Below are positions 42,101 through 54,500 of a stretch of 64,000 nucleotides of DNA, in pieces. The stretch comes from Callorhinus ursinus (Eukaryota > Chordata > Mammalia > Carnivora > Otariidae). Both the position numbers and the translations under genes were made by a program. Under the pieces are notes generated by a model. The model was given only the letters and a program-made list of their open reading frames with translations, was not told the DNA's origin and made no database searches. The stretch spans positions 10,143,228 to 10,207,227 of the forward strand of contig NW_020312867.1 of the NCBI RefSeq assembly GCF_003265705.1, written 5' to 3'. Every line of letters starts with the position of its first letter. The first letter of the stretch is position 1.

Positions 42101-44800
42101 ACTTGACGTAAGTATACACTTGTGAAATGATCACCACGATTGAGATAACATATCCATTACCCACAAAATGTCCTCGTTCAAAAATGTCCTGTCTATATTC
42201 ATGAGGGATATTGCTCCATAGTTTTGTGGGGTGTTTTTATGATATATTTGTCTGATTAATATTGGACAGAATAAATGAGGAAGTATTCTTTCCCCCTCTA
42301 GTTACTGGAAAGACTTGTAAAGGATTGGTATTACACTTGACATGTTTGATGTTTGGTAGAATTCATCTGGGCCTAGACTTTTCTTTGTGGAAAGATTTTA
42401 AAAATTGTGAATTCAGTCTTTACTTGTGATAGGTTTATCTGTTCAGATTTTTTTAGATTTTTTTTAATTGTGATAAAATTTTCATAACATAAGATTTACT
42501 GTCTTAATCGTTTTGACGTGTGTGGTTTAATAGCACACATTGTGTGCAGTCATCACTGCCATTCATCTCCTGAACTTTTCTCATCACACAAAACTGAAAC
42601 TTTCTACCCATTAAACAATACGTTCCCATTCTGCCCTGCCCCCATCCTTCAGCAACCAGTACACTACTTCCTGTCTCTATGAAGTTGACTATTTCAGGAA
42701 CCTTTAGCTGGAATCAGACAGTATTTGTCCTCTTGTGGCTGGTTTATTTCACTTTGCATAATATCCTCAAGGTTCATTCATCCATGTTGTAGCAGGTGTC
42801 AGAATTTCTTTCCTTTCTAACAAAGGCTGAATAATATTCTCATATATGTATACCACATTTTGTTTATCTGTTCTTCTGTCAGTAGGTACTTGGTTTGCTA
42901 TAAACATGGATGTACAAATATCTATTTGAGTCTTAGCTTTCGTTTCTTTTGGTTATATACCCAGAAGTGGAATTTCTAGATCATATTGTAGTTCTGTTTT
43001 TAAGTTTTCTGTGGAACTAGATAATTTTGATAATCAGTCTTGCTAGGAATTTGTTTGATTTAAGTTGTCTAATTTGTTGGTATAAAAGTTCCTATTTCTT
43101 TATATACTTTTTAATTTAATACTTAGGCTTTTTCATTCCTCATTTTGTTAATTTATCTTTTGTCTTTGTTCTTGGTCGGCCTAGCTAAAGGGTTGTCAAT
43201 TTTATTGATCTTGTCAAAGAACAAATTTCTGATTTCATTTTTCTCTATTATCTTTCTGTATATATTTTATTGTTTCTTCTTGATATTATTTTCTCCCTTC
43301 TGATTGCTTTGGGTTTAGTTTGCTTTTCTAAAGGTGGAAACTTAGATTATTGATTTTAAATTCTTTTTTTTTCTAATATATGTGTTTAAAACTGTAAGTT
43401 TGTCTCTAAGTACTACTTTAATACCAACCCATAAATTTTGAAATGGCATATTTTTGTTTTCATTTAGTTAAAAATATTTTCTAATTTTCCTTGTGATTTC
43501 TTCTTTGACCCATAGGTTATTCAGAATATGTTGTTTATTTTTCAAATATTTGTGGAGTTCACAGATTTTCTACCTGTTGATTTATGATTTAGTTCCATTT
43601 TGGTGATCAGAGAACATACTTTGAAGATTTCCTTTCCTAAAAAAAACAAAAACAAAAACCACTTACTGAGTTGTTGTTGTTGTTGTTGTTTTTATGGCCT
43701 AGCACATATGGTCTCCCCGGGAGAATGTTCCATGTGCCCTTGAAAAGAATATGTGTGCTGCTCTATTTAGGTGGAGTGTTCCACAGATGCCAGTAGGTCA
43801 AATTGGTTGATAATGTTGTTCAAGTTTTGTGTATCCTTGTTGATTTTATGCCTAGTTGTTCTTTTATTAAGAATGAGATATTAAAGTCTTCAACTATTAT
43901 TGTTACTTTACTATTTTTCATAAGGTAGACCTGACAGCAAAGAATTTTCTTAGTCTTTGTTTATCTGGGGAGGTCTTTATTTCAGTTTCATTTTTGAAGG
44001 ATAGTTTTGTTGGATAGAGAATTCTTATTTGACATTTTTTTTTTCTTTCCATCACTTTCAGTATCTTATTCCTCTGCCTTCTGGCCTTCATTGTGTCTTA
44101 GCCATTAATATTAATGTGATTCTCTTGTATGTGAAAAGTTATCCTACTTTTGTCGCTTTCAAGAATTTCTCTTTGTTTTGGGCTTCAGCAGTTTTTGATA
44201 ATAATGTGTGTGAACGTGGATCTTTTTGTGATTGTTCAACTTGGAGTTTGTTGAGCTCTGTTGGATGGATGTATAGATTAATTTTTTTCATCGAATTTGG
44301 GGAGTTTTCAACTATTACTTCTTTAAGTGTGTTTTCAGCTCTCTCTCACTTCTTTCCTTCTGGGACTCCCATTATGCTTATGTTGGATACTTGACAGTGT
44401 CCTGCAAGTCTCTGAAGCTCTTTTCATTTTCTTTGATATTTTTTCATTTCTTTTCTTCAGATTATACAATCACTATTGATGTGTCTTTAAGTTCACTGTT
44501 TCTTTCCTCTGCCAGCTCAAGTCTCCTGAGTTCCTCTAGTGAATTTTTCATTTCACTTATTATACTTTTCAACTCCAGAATTTCCTTTTAATTATTCCTT
44601 ATCATTTATGTCTCCTTTTGAGTCATTGATATCCTATTTTGACTTAATTCTTCAGACATAGTTTTCTTGGACTATATTTGTAATAGCTGATTTGAAGCCT
44701 TTGTCTTTTGAGTCCAACATGTGGGCCCCCTCAAAGACTGTTTACTTCCTCTGTTTGGTCACACTTTTTTTTTTTTAAGATTTTATTTATTTATTTATTT

Positions 44801-44839
<39 letters not shown>

Positions 44840-45524
44840 AGAGAGAGAGCATGAGCAAGCAGGTGGAGTGGAGGGAGAAGCAGACTCCCTGCTGAGCAGG
44901 GAGCTCAATGCAAGGCTCAATCCCAGAACTCTGGGATCATGACCTGAGCTGAAGGCAGATGCTTAACCGACTGAGCCACACAGGCTCCCCTGTATATATT
45001 GTAACATTTTCTTGAAAACCAAGCCTTTTAGGTAATAACCAGATATGGATTCTGACTCCCCCACCATCACCACAGGGGTTGTTATTACTGTTTGTTTAGT
45101 GTCTTGCATAGACTAATTCTAGAGTCTGTCTTCCCAGTGTACCACTGCTGATTTTTTCTGCCTAGTTGTTTTTTCTTGTTTTTATTTTTAAACCTGACTT
45201 CCTAGGGATTGCCTCTAAAGAGTCTTAGTCTTTCTTTTGAGGGGTAAGGGAAAGAATGGTTTTTAGATATCACAATCTAAGTCATATCCATTGCTACTAG
45301 GTTGGTCATTGTGTTTAGCCCTTTTAAGAATATAAGTTAAAGAGGGGCACCTGGTTGGCTCAGTCGGTTAAACATCTGCCTTTGGCTCAGGTCATGATCC
45401 CAGGGTCCTGGGCTTGAGCCCGGTGTCCGACTCCTTGCTCGGCGGGGGGAGCCTGCTTCTCCCTCTCCCTCTGCCCCTCCCCCCTACTCATTCTCTCACT
45501 TTCTCTCTCTCTCTGTCTTGCAAA

Positions 45525-45559
<35 letters not shown>

Positions 45560-48500
45560 ATATTTTTGAAAAGAAGATAAAGAGAAGCTTTGTTTTGTTT
45601 TCTTGTTTTTATTTTTTTTTAATTTTTTAAGATTATTTATTTGAGGGGGGAGGAGGGGCAGAGGGAGAGGGAGAGGGAGAGAGAGTCCCAAGCAGACTCC
45701 ATGCTGAATGCAGAGCCCGACGCGGGGCTTGATCTAACAACCCTGAGATCATGACCTGGGCTGAAACCAAGAGTTGGATGCTTAACTGACTGCACCACCC
45801 AGGCGCCCCATTGTTCTTGTTTTTAAAATGAAAAAAGAATGTGTGTGTGTGTGTGTCTTTTCCTTCTTCCCTCACTAGATAAATGGTTGTATACAATATA
45901 TACTTTTCTCTGCATTTCCTTTTTTTTCACACAGCAGTATATCCTGAAGATCACCCCGTAGCAGTATGTAGAAATCGTCCTCATTCCTTTTTACATCTCC
46001 CGACTGCTATTTCATTGTGTGGATGTACCATAGTTTACTCACATCACATCCTGAATTGATGGACATTTGGGGACATTTTGTCTGAAGATTGTAAAAAGTC
46101 TATCGTGCATTTGTATATAGAAACTTTCAGTAAACTACTCCTCTCCTTTTTTTTCCCCTTTTAGCACCATGTATGTATTTGGTGGTTTCAATAGTCTCCT
46201 TCTCAGTGACATCCTCGTATTCACCTCAGAACGGTGTGGAGCACACCGGAGCGAAGCTGCTTGCCTGGCAGCAGGACCTGGCATCCGGTGTGTGTGGGAT
46301 ACAGGGTCATCTCAGTGTATCTCCTGGGAGTTGGCAACTGAAGCACAAGAAGAAAAGTTAAAATCAGAATGTTTTTCCAAAAGAAGTATGTTTTTTTCCT
46401 TTTCTTAAAATTTAATTTGAAATCTCATTTTGTCTGAATTATGAAGGTATTTAGCATATGTGCATTTTTTATGTTCATTTTATTATCCCAAATTGTTTGG
46501 TAATAACTGGTGCAAAGGCCTTATGGTGTTTGAAAATAGTTTTGTAGACCTCTTTACAGTGGTTGGCAACGCCATGTGGCTCCTAGAAGCTGTCTATGAG
46601 TGATGGAGACAAAACCCCCTTGGCATTGCACAGATTTTGTATACCAACTCCTGAGCCTGGCAGTTGGTCCCAGGCAATGCAATACAACAGGACCTTTTTG
46701 TGATGATGGAAATGTACTATTATGCATTGTCCCAATATGGGAGCTACTAGCCACAGACACTTGAAATGAGACTGGTGTGACCAAAGAACTGAATTTTAAA
46801 CTAAAATTAAGAACTACATGAGGCTAGTTGTGCCTGCCTTATTGGATTATGCAGTTCTAATGTTAAGGATGAGATTAAGAGAGCCAGCCCAGAAAAGCTA
46901 TGTTGGAGTAGAGGATGGAGGTAGTGTTGCTCTCTTTGCAAAGTATTCCTTTCTAGCTTCTCTAGTTGGGCACAGCAGTGATAACAAGACAGAGAGTTGC
47001 TGAGGTTGACCAGTGGTCCTGGCTTCTAGAACCACTCCTTATGTTTTCCAAGCTTTCTTCATCTTGCCTACTTAGCTTCTTATGTTTTTGCTCTGAGATA
47101 CAGCACAGTGTAATACAGTGATGTAATAGATTAGAAATCCTTCGAAAAGAAAAAGTCTCTGCGAAATATTTGTTCACTTCAGTTATTTTAAAGAATGTTG
47201 ACTGAATTTCTTAACCGTTGGAGTTGGTGTAGCAAGTTACATTGAGGGTTATGGTGGATAGAGTCAGCTTTCACTCTACTGGAATGCTCCAAATTAAGAT
47301 GAGCGTAAATCCCCAAAAGGACACCCAGACAACTTTCCAGTGAGTGCTGGAAAATTGAGAGGACCAGAACCTGGTAGGGTTAGACAGTGTCTCTTCAAAG
47401 GAATAAAATCTGTGAAATTGTTTTTTTTTTAACCAAATTTTAAAAGTTCAAATTAAATGTGCAAGAGTATAGGAAGTAATATTTCATTACTATAGGTGGT
47501 TCATTATAAACCTCTTTGCTGTGAACTCATCTTAAATGTCGCATTCCTGGTCACTGTGCTTTCTCTGCGGACCCAGTCCTTGGGGTGATGACCAGGGCAG
47601 GTAGAGTAGCCTAAGGAGCATGCTTTGCCGGGGTGGGGGGGCTGCCTTATCTTGTCAGTGGCTTCCCCCATGTGCCATGTCCATAAGCAATATGGTTGTG
47701 CAGCCTCTTTTTTGTTGCTGACCTTGACCTGTCTAGGGTCAGTAGGAGATGCAGCAGGTCTGTAGTAGCCCAGAAATTCTGAAACTTGCACTCTTAGACT
47801 TACATACATGTGTAGATTGTAGCTCAGCCTAGTGTCTCCTTTGGGGTTCTGTGGTGCTGCCTGCTTCCTGCGCCCAGATTAGCCTTGCATTTGTAACTGG
47901 TGAGGATGGCTTGGTCTTCTACATTACTTTGGCTCTTGGGCAGCTCTTGATGTTGGTTGCTTTTTTTCTTGGGAAGAAAAGTATTCAAAGAACCAGACCT
48001 ACTTCCATCATATCTCATTGTCCTTGAGTTAAAGTAACCTAGCTTTGTTTTTCCCTCTCTCTGTACTTTTGTTGGGGGCAAGGAGGTTTACAAAATAGTG
48101 TTTCTTCACATTGTTTACTTATTTCTAAGTACTCTTTTAACCTGAACACACCGATATATTTTCCTGCCAGTTTTTCTTCTTCTTTTACTTGCCAACCCTT
48201 GTTACTTTTTTTAAAAAGAAACCTTAGTCTTAGATTGTGCTCAACAGCAGCTGTAAATGGCCTGTGACTTATTCTAAGGAGAAGCTGTCACAGTTGATGG
48301 GCTTTTCTTCTTTTCATAGCTCTTGACCACGACAGATGTGACCAGCACACGGATTGTTACAGCTGCACAGCCAACACCAATGACTGTCACTGGTGCAGTG
48401 ACCATTGTGTCCCCGTGAACCACAGCTGCACGGAAGCCCAGGTCAGGGGCCGCTTCTCAAGGGTTTCAGAGGATGAAAAAACCCCAGGGGCGGGGGGTTA

Positions 48501-51500
48501 GATGTGAGATTATGGTGTGTATGATACAAATACTGGCCCAGAGGGATTTTTAAAACCTCCGGTATAGTTTTAAAGTTTATTATTGCTCAGGCTTTCTTTT
48601 AGGAAGGGATGCTATGTACATCTTAATTTCGAAGGTCCAGCTAGCCACAAGGATTGGTGTGTAGTATCTTAGAAGAAGGTAGGACTGTTATTCTGTGTAC
48701 TCCCCATCCCTAGGCATGGCTGTAGCTAGGTCCTAGATGCTTGGTGTACGGCTTGTCACAGTGACCTCACTCTACCTGTGCAAGCTTTTGGGAGCAAGTT
48801 AGGACTTGAGACTGAAGGTGAGTCAGGCGACTTTGCAAAATCTCCTTGTCTTATGTTATATCGTGGCTCAGTATAATTTATGCTCAGTATAATTTATGCT
48901 TACCATATATGATTTTTTTATTTAGGTTATAGGGCGAAAAAAGATACAATGACTCAGCCTCTGTAGTTTTTGACAGCTTATTCTGTAAAGCAGTTCATAA
49001 AATATGAAAGTTTTAGACTGGGAGGCATTTGAAAAGCAGCAGGTTGAACACCCCCATTTCACAGACGAGCAGGTTAAAGCATGGTGTTTAAAAGAGTGCC
49101 TTGCCTCCTTGCCACGTCAGGGCATGCCCTGTGCAGAAGATTTCAGCACACTGTTTCCCCTGCAGGGGTGCTTTCTCTGCATCTTACTTACTTCTTTATT
49201 TGCAGTTTGCTTCCTCAGTTAGATTTTGTCGATTTTAGAATCCTGTTTGTCCTCACCGTGAGTTCTGTCCGTGGATTAAGAGAAAAGCTTTTGTCCACTC
49301 TGTTCTAGATCTCCATTTCCAGATATGAGAATTGTCCCAAGGATAACCCCATGTACTACTGTAACAAGAAGACCAGCTGCAGGAGCTGTGCCCTGGACCA
49401 GAACTGCCAGTGGGAGCCCCGCAATCAGGAGTGCATTGCCCTGCCCGGTAGGCCTTGTCGGGGCATCTGGATGTGTGTGGGTCCAGAGACTTCACACACA
49501 CCCCCACCCCAATACTGTGTAGCCTAGATTAAACCCAGCAGAAGGAACAAACTCATTTTATCCATTCATTCCCCCATACCACTATTTTGGTTATTTTTTA
49601 AAATGAAAATACAGGTCTTAAGCATTTGCTCCTCCTGTCCTTTGAAATAAAGTGAAGCATCATCTGCTGCTCTGGAGACTAGAGTGACAGCTTGGCTCCA
49701 TATCATCGAGCCTGCTCCCCTGTCCCTGCTCGCCTCTGCTGTGGTCACCTGGCTGTAGAAAGCAGCAGTCTTGGCAGCCAGTCTGCGGGGCACGTTGTGA
49801 AGAATACTTCATACTGACCCCTGGGATTAGGCTGTCAACACCTTCTGACAAGAAGGAGGAGACACCAGCAGCACCCCCCAGAGGTCATCTCCAGTCCTGA
49901 AACCTCAATTTATGGCATTTGAGGTTCAGGGCGAAGAGTTGAGGGCCTCAGGCTAGCCAGCCACAACAGAAGTTCTGTGATGTATTTGCTCAACTGGGAT
50001 TTCCAAGAAGGGGGACATCGATGGTTCTGTACAGCACCTGAACCATGCACAGGGCGGCGGGGTCTGCCAGGCCCCTTTTCAATGCCCTTTGGCAGTACTT
50101 GATTCAGCTTGCATGAGTGTGAGCTGCTTTTCTTTACCTCATTGCAACAGACTTCAGTGTACTGGGGAGTACCTGAGGGTCTTGTCAGAAGTCAGATTCT
50201 GGTGCACATCGGGGGAAGGGAGCTAGAATCTACATTTTAATGAGTAGGGACACTGATGCCACACTTGGAAGAGCAGATGCTTTATTTGCTCTTACATGAT
50301 CCCTTTCCTGTGGCACCTTTCACTTGCCTCACTGACCGGTCCCGGGCATCGCTGGTGGTGTCCCTAGGGTACTTGGTTCTGGCAAAGTTGCCTTGCTTCT
50401 TCCCTGTCTCCCAGGAAGTGCACCGAGCTTCTGTGCAGTTTGGGGCATGGAGCTGAGCTGGGTGGGTTCAGGGCGATCACAGGAGCAGATTATAGTCTTA
50501 CCTTGTGTGCTGCACCTGTATCACTTAGGGTTGTTTGTTTTTTTCTGAAAAGGATATTTCCACCTCACTTTCAGGATGTTTTGTACCCTTGATTTTACCT
50601 TCCACTTGATGTGAAACAGTGAAGCTTTTGAAGACCATCGTCTTGTTCACTCGACTCATTTCTATCCACCAGTTTTTTTCCCCACCCTTCAAATCCGCGT
50701 ACTCATTTTTCTGTTCTTAGGATTTTAGTCTTGTTTCTAATTGTTCTTCAAAAGGGGGTTTAGAAATCTAGCACTGGCACCTAAGATTTTTTTCTTCTAA
50801 GACATAGAGAGTTGACCTTAGAATATGCCTCTTGAGATCCAGGAAATAAGACTGGTGAAGTCTAACGTTCTTGTATTCTGCATCGGTCCTTAGTAATGTG
50901 TCAGATGCCCTCACCACATCTAGTAAAGTACCGTGGAATTCAAGTCGCGGAAACCTTTTAGGTTTCTGATCATTCGAACTGGTAGTGTAGTAGTTTTTTG
51001 TGATTTCTAAAACTTTTTTTTTTCCCTCTCCCCTTTACAAAAGAAAATATCTGTGGCATTGGCTGGCATTTGGTCGGAAACTCCTGTTTGAAAATTACTA
51101 CTGCCAAGGAGAATTATGACAATGCTAAATTGTCCTGTAGGAACCACAATGCCTTTTTGGCTTCTCTTACAACCCAGAAGAAGGTAGAATTTGTCCTTAA
51201 GCAGCTGCGAATAATGCAGTCATCACAGAGCATGGTGAGTTCACGTCCTCAGAACTTCAGCTTCTAGTACCCACCCTTGTCCTGAGCGCACCCATGCAGC
51301 TTCCCTGTGGTGTGCCCGGCAGGCAGAGTTCTAGTTCATGAGTGTAGTAGAAGGGGGTGACATGATGGTCTGTCCTAATCTGCCGTGGCTGGATTGGGAT
51401 GGGGAGGTTTTCCTTCACCTGCGGGGCATATGTAACTTAGTGGTTTTTATCTGGAAGGCTCTTTTGCTCAAGACATCGCTTATATTCAAAGCTGTGTCTC

Positions 51501-54500
51501 TTTTGCCTATAGTCCAAGCTCACCTTAACCCCATGGGTTGGCCTTCGGAAGATCAATGTGTCTTACTGGTGCTGGGAAGATATGTCCCCATTCACAAATA
51601 CTTTGCTCCAGTGGATGCCGTCTGAGCCCAGTGATGCTGGATTCTGTGGAATCTTGTCAGAACCCAGTACTCGGGGCTTGAAGGCTGCAACCTGCATCAA
51701 CCCACTCAATGGCAGTGTCTGTGAAAGGCCTGGTAAGTATCTGGGTGAATGATGTATCATTGGAAGTTCACTGAAAGAGAGACCGTAGGAGGCGTAGTGA
51801 AATATTGAGAGGTGTGAGATGGTCAGGAAAAACAGATGGGGAGTATTGATTTCAAGCATATGAAGCGGAGTGTAACCCAGCACTTACAAGTGGAAGGAAA
51901 TAGTCTCCGGCTCTGAATAGTATGAGCCGAAGCATAAACAAAAATAACTAACACTACTCAAAGAACCTAACCTTCTAACTAGCAGTGAGATTGATTGGTT
52001 TGCTGACCATAAAAAGTACTGAGAATTGCTCTGAAAGGCAAATATCTTAAGGTTGGCAGAGAAACGCTCTGGAAGAAAGGACAAAAAATGTAAAGAAAAG
52101 ATCAGAAAAGCAAGCAGGTCACTGCAGGGACGGTAGACAGAAAGCTTCAGTGGGGAGAGAAATGGGGAGAGCAGTTACACGACAGAAAGCAGAAGCTGCC
52201 CGGGACTGTGTGAGCGCTGTGGGAGAGTACTGAGGAGCACACACTGGGGATCTTCTCGGGTTCACAGCTCCCCCGTGGGCTACGTTCAGGCCTCCCATGG
52301 GCAGGCTCAGGGGCAGCATCTGCAGCGCACAGACAAGCTGAGATGAGCATCTTACCCTGCAGAGGGACTCACGTGCAGTAGGTGGAATTTTGTGCGCACT
52401 TTTTGGGACGCCATTGACATCGTGTCTCATTTTAGGAAGGTACTCTTAAGTCATCTGAGGAGTACAGAGGTGTAGAAAAGAATTCTCCTCGTAAAATATG
52501 GTTTCTAAGCTTCCTGTAGGGGAGTTTTTCAGCCCTTTTGGGTCCTGAATGCTTGGGTGCATGTAATGAATTCTGTGGTCCCTCTTCCCCCAAATATACA
52601 GATACAAGTTTTCATGTTCAGGTGGATTGTAAAACCCCTGAAGGTCATCCTGAGTCCCGTATACTGCAAGGAGCTTTAGAACTGCCACGCTTATGGAAAG
52701 ATTAGCTTGTTCCCTCATGTCTGTCCTTAACGCTCTTCGAAAAGAAAGAATTTTTTCCTCTCAGTGTGTGAATATACCTGACTAGCCCAGTACAGGGCGA
52801 CTCCATGTTTTTGGTTTTCTCCTACATTTAATGTAGCCCACTGGTGTGATTTCATGACACGCTAGTGGGTCACAAGCCATCCCGAAAAGCCTTTGATGTT
52901 GGCCAATGTGGCGGGAGCTCTAAGTGTCCTGGGTTTGCTTCCCAGCGAACCACAGTGCGAAGCAGTGCCGGACGCCGTGTGCCCTGCGGACGGCGTGTGG
53001 AGAGTGTACCAGCGGCAGCTCTGAGTGCATGTGGTGCAGCAACATGAAGCAGTGCGTGGATTCCAATGCCTATGTGGCCTCCTTCCCTTTTGGCCAGTGT
53101 ATGGAGTGGTACACCATGAGCAGCTGCCCCCGTAAGTGAAAGGGAGCGGCTCCTGCCGCAGGGCAAGACCAGAGACCGCCTGAGGGGAGGAGAACCTTCA
53201 TGCAGAATCAAGCACTGCAGGGACGCCTGCGTGGCTCCGTCGCTTAAGCATCCGACTCTCGATTTCGGCTCAGGGCATGATCTCAGGGTCGTGGGACTGA
53301 GCCCTGTGTCGGGGCTCCCTGCTCAGTTGGGACATCTGCTTGAGATTCTCTCTCTCCCTCTGCCCCTCTCCCTACTCGTTCTCTCTCGCTCTTTCTCAAA
53401 TAAATAAATGTTAAAAAAAAAAAAAAAGAATCAAGCCCTGTAGGACAGAGCACAGAGTACAGAAACCCCTTGCTCAGCTTCAGTATCATATTGCTCAATC
53501 CATGTAATGTCTCCACATCTTCCTCTCCTGATTCATGAAATAAGTGCTTTCTGGTAGATGACTGCTAAGGTCCTTCTGCCTCCACATCCTGGGATTGATA
53601 GAGGAGGGGAGGAACCCCTGTTCTATGTTGGCAAGATATTGGGCTCTTTAAATTTATTGTGTCATTTAAGAAATCGCCTTAGGGGGCGCCTGGGTGGCTC
53701 GACCAGTTGAGCCTCTGCCTTCAGCTCAGGTCATGATCCTGGGGTCCTGGGATCGAGCCCCACATCGGGCTCCCTGCTCAGCGGGGAGCCTGCTTCTCCC
53801 TCTCCCTTTGCTGCTCCCCCTGCTTGTGCGCGCTCTCTCTCTCTCTGTCAAATACATAAATAAAAATCTTTTTTAAAAAATCACCTTAGAATAGGAATTT
53901 TGACTGACAGAATAGTCTGTTTAAATAAAAGGTAATTTAGGGGTGCCTGGCTGGCCCAGTAGGAAGAACACGCATTGCTTGATCTCCAGGTTGTGAGTTC
54001 AAGCCCTACGTTGGGTGTAGAGGTTACTAAAATGAACAAATCTAAAAAAAAAACTTAAAAAAGGTAATTTAAATACAGTGAATTCAAAGCTATGTGCAGT
54101 AGTGAATTGTAACTTGTGTTCTTTTACAGCTGAAAATTGTTCAGGCTATTGTACCTGCAGTCATTGCTTGGAGCAGCCAGGCTGCGGCTGGTGCACTGAT
54201 CCCAGCAACACGGGCAAAGGCAAATGCATAGAGGGCTCCTATAAAGGACCAGTGAAGATGCCTTCTCAGGCCCCTGTGGGGAATTCCTACCCACAGCCCC
54301 TTCTCAATGCCAGCATGTGCCTGGAGGACAGCAGATACAACTGGTCTTTCATTCATTGTCCAGGTAAGATGTCTCGTGTATCCAAAATCAAGGGTTTTAC
54401 TACCTATTTACAAAGAATAAAACTTTGAAAGCTACATTATTTATATGAATTTCCTTTAGGAAAAAAAATAGATCATCTTAGGAAAAATAGTTTTCCATGA

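Larger units (their letters stand above)
39126..46164 (+). other. ATRN intron, 7.0 kb
   Basis: Contains two sense SINEs (39306 and 39948), unassigned DNA at 40080-42020, a 2.7-kb block of antisense L1 (42030-44760), three further SINEs (44765, 45344, 45618), and an old L1-like scrap at 45915-46100 close to the acceptor. The first 1.9 kb after 40080 shows no repeat I can name. Confidence 0.75.
53132..54129 (+). other. ATRN intron, 1.0 kb, three sense SINEs
   Basis: SINEs at 53222-53426, 53683-53877 and 53940-54059, all in sense orientation and each with its own target-site duplication, make up about half of this intron. Confidence 0.85.

Noticed and set aside
44029..44591. 121-codon + ORF and its neighbour, rich in Phe and Ser
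   Set aside because: It is the wrong-strand reading of an old L1. Phe/Ser/Leu-rich text is typical of T-rich antisense L1.
42030..44760. Possible active retrotransposon
   Set aside because: Reading frames are broken throughout and several old fragments are joined. There is no intact L1 in the window.
47504..48081. Antisense ORFs of 101 and 85 codons
   Set aside because: The peptides have no recognisable domain, and no processed-pseudogene tail or flank duplication was seen. I could not support a gene.
52119..52430. Antisense ORFs in the intron before the PSI exon
   Set aside because: No domain, no splice pattern and no similarity to a known protein; a GC-rich patch explains the open frames.
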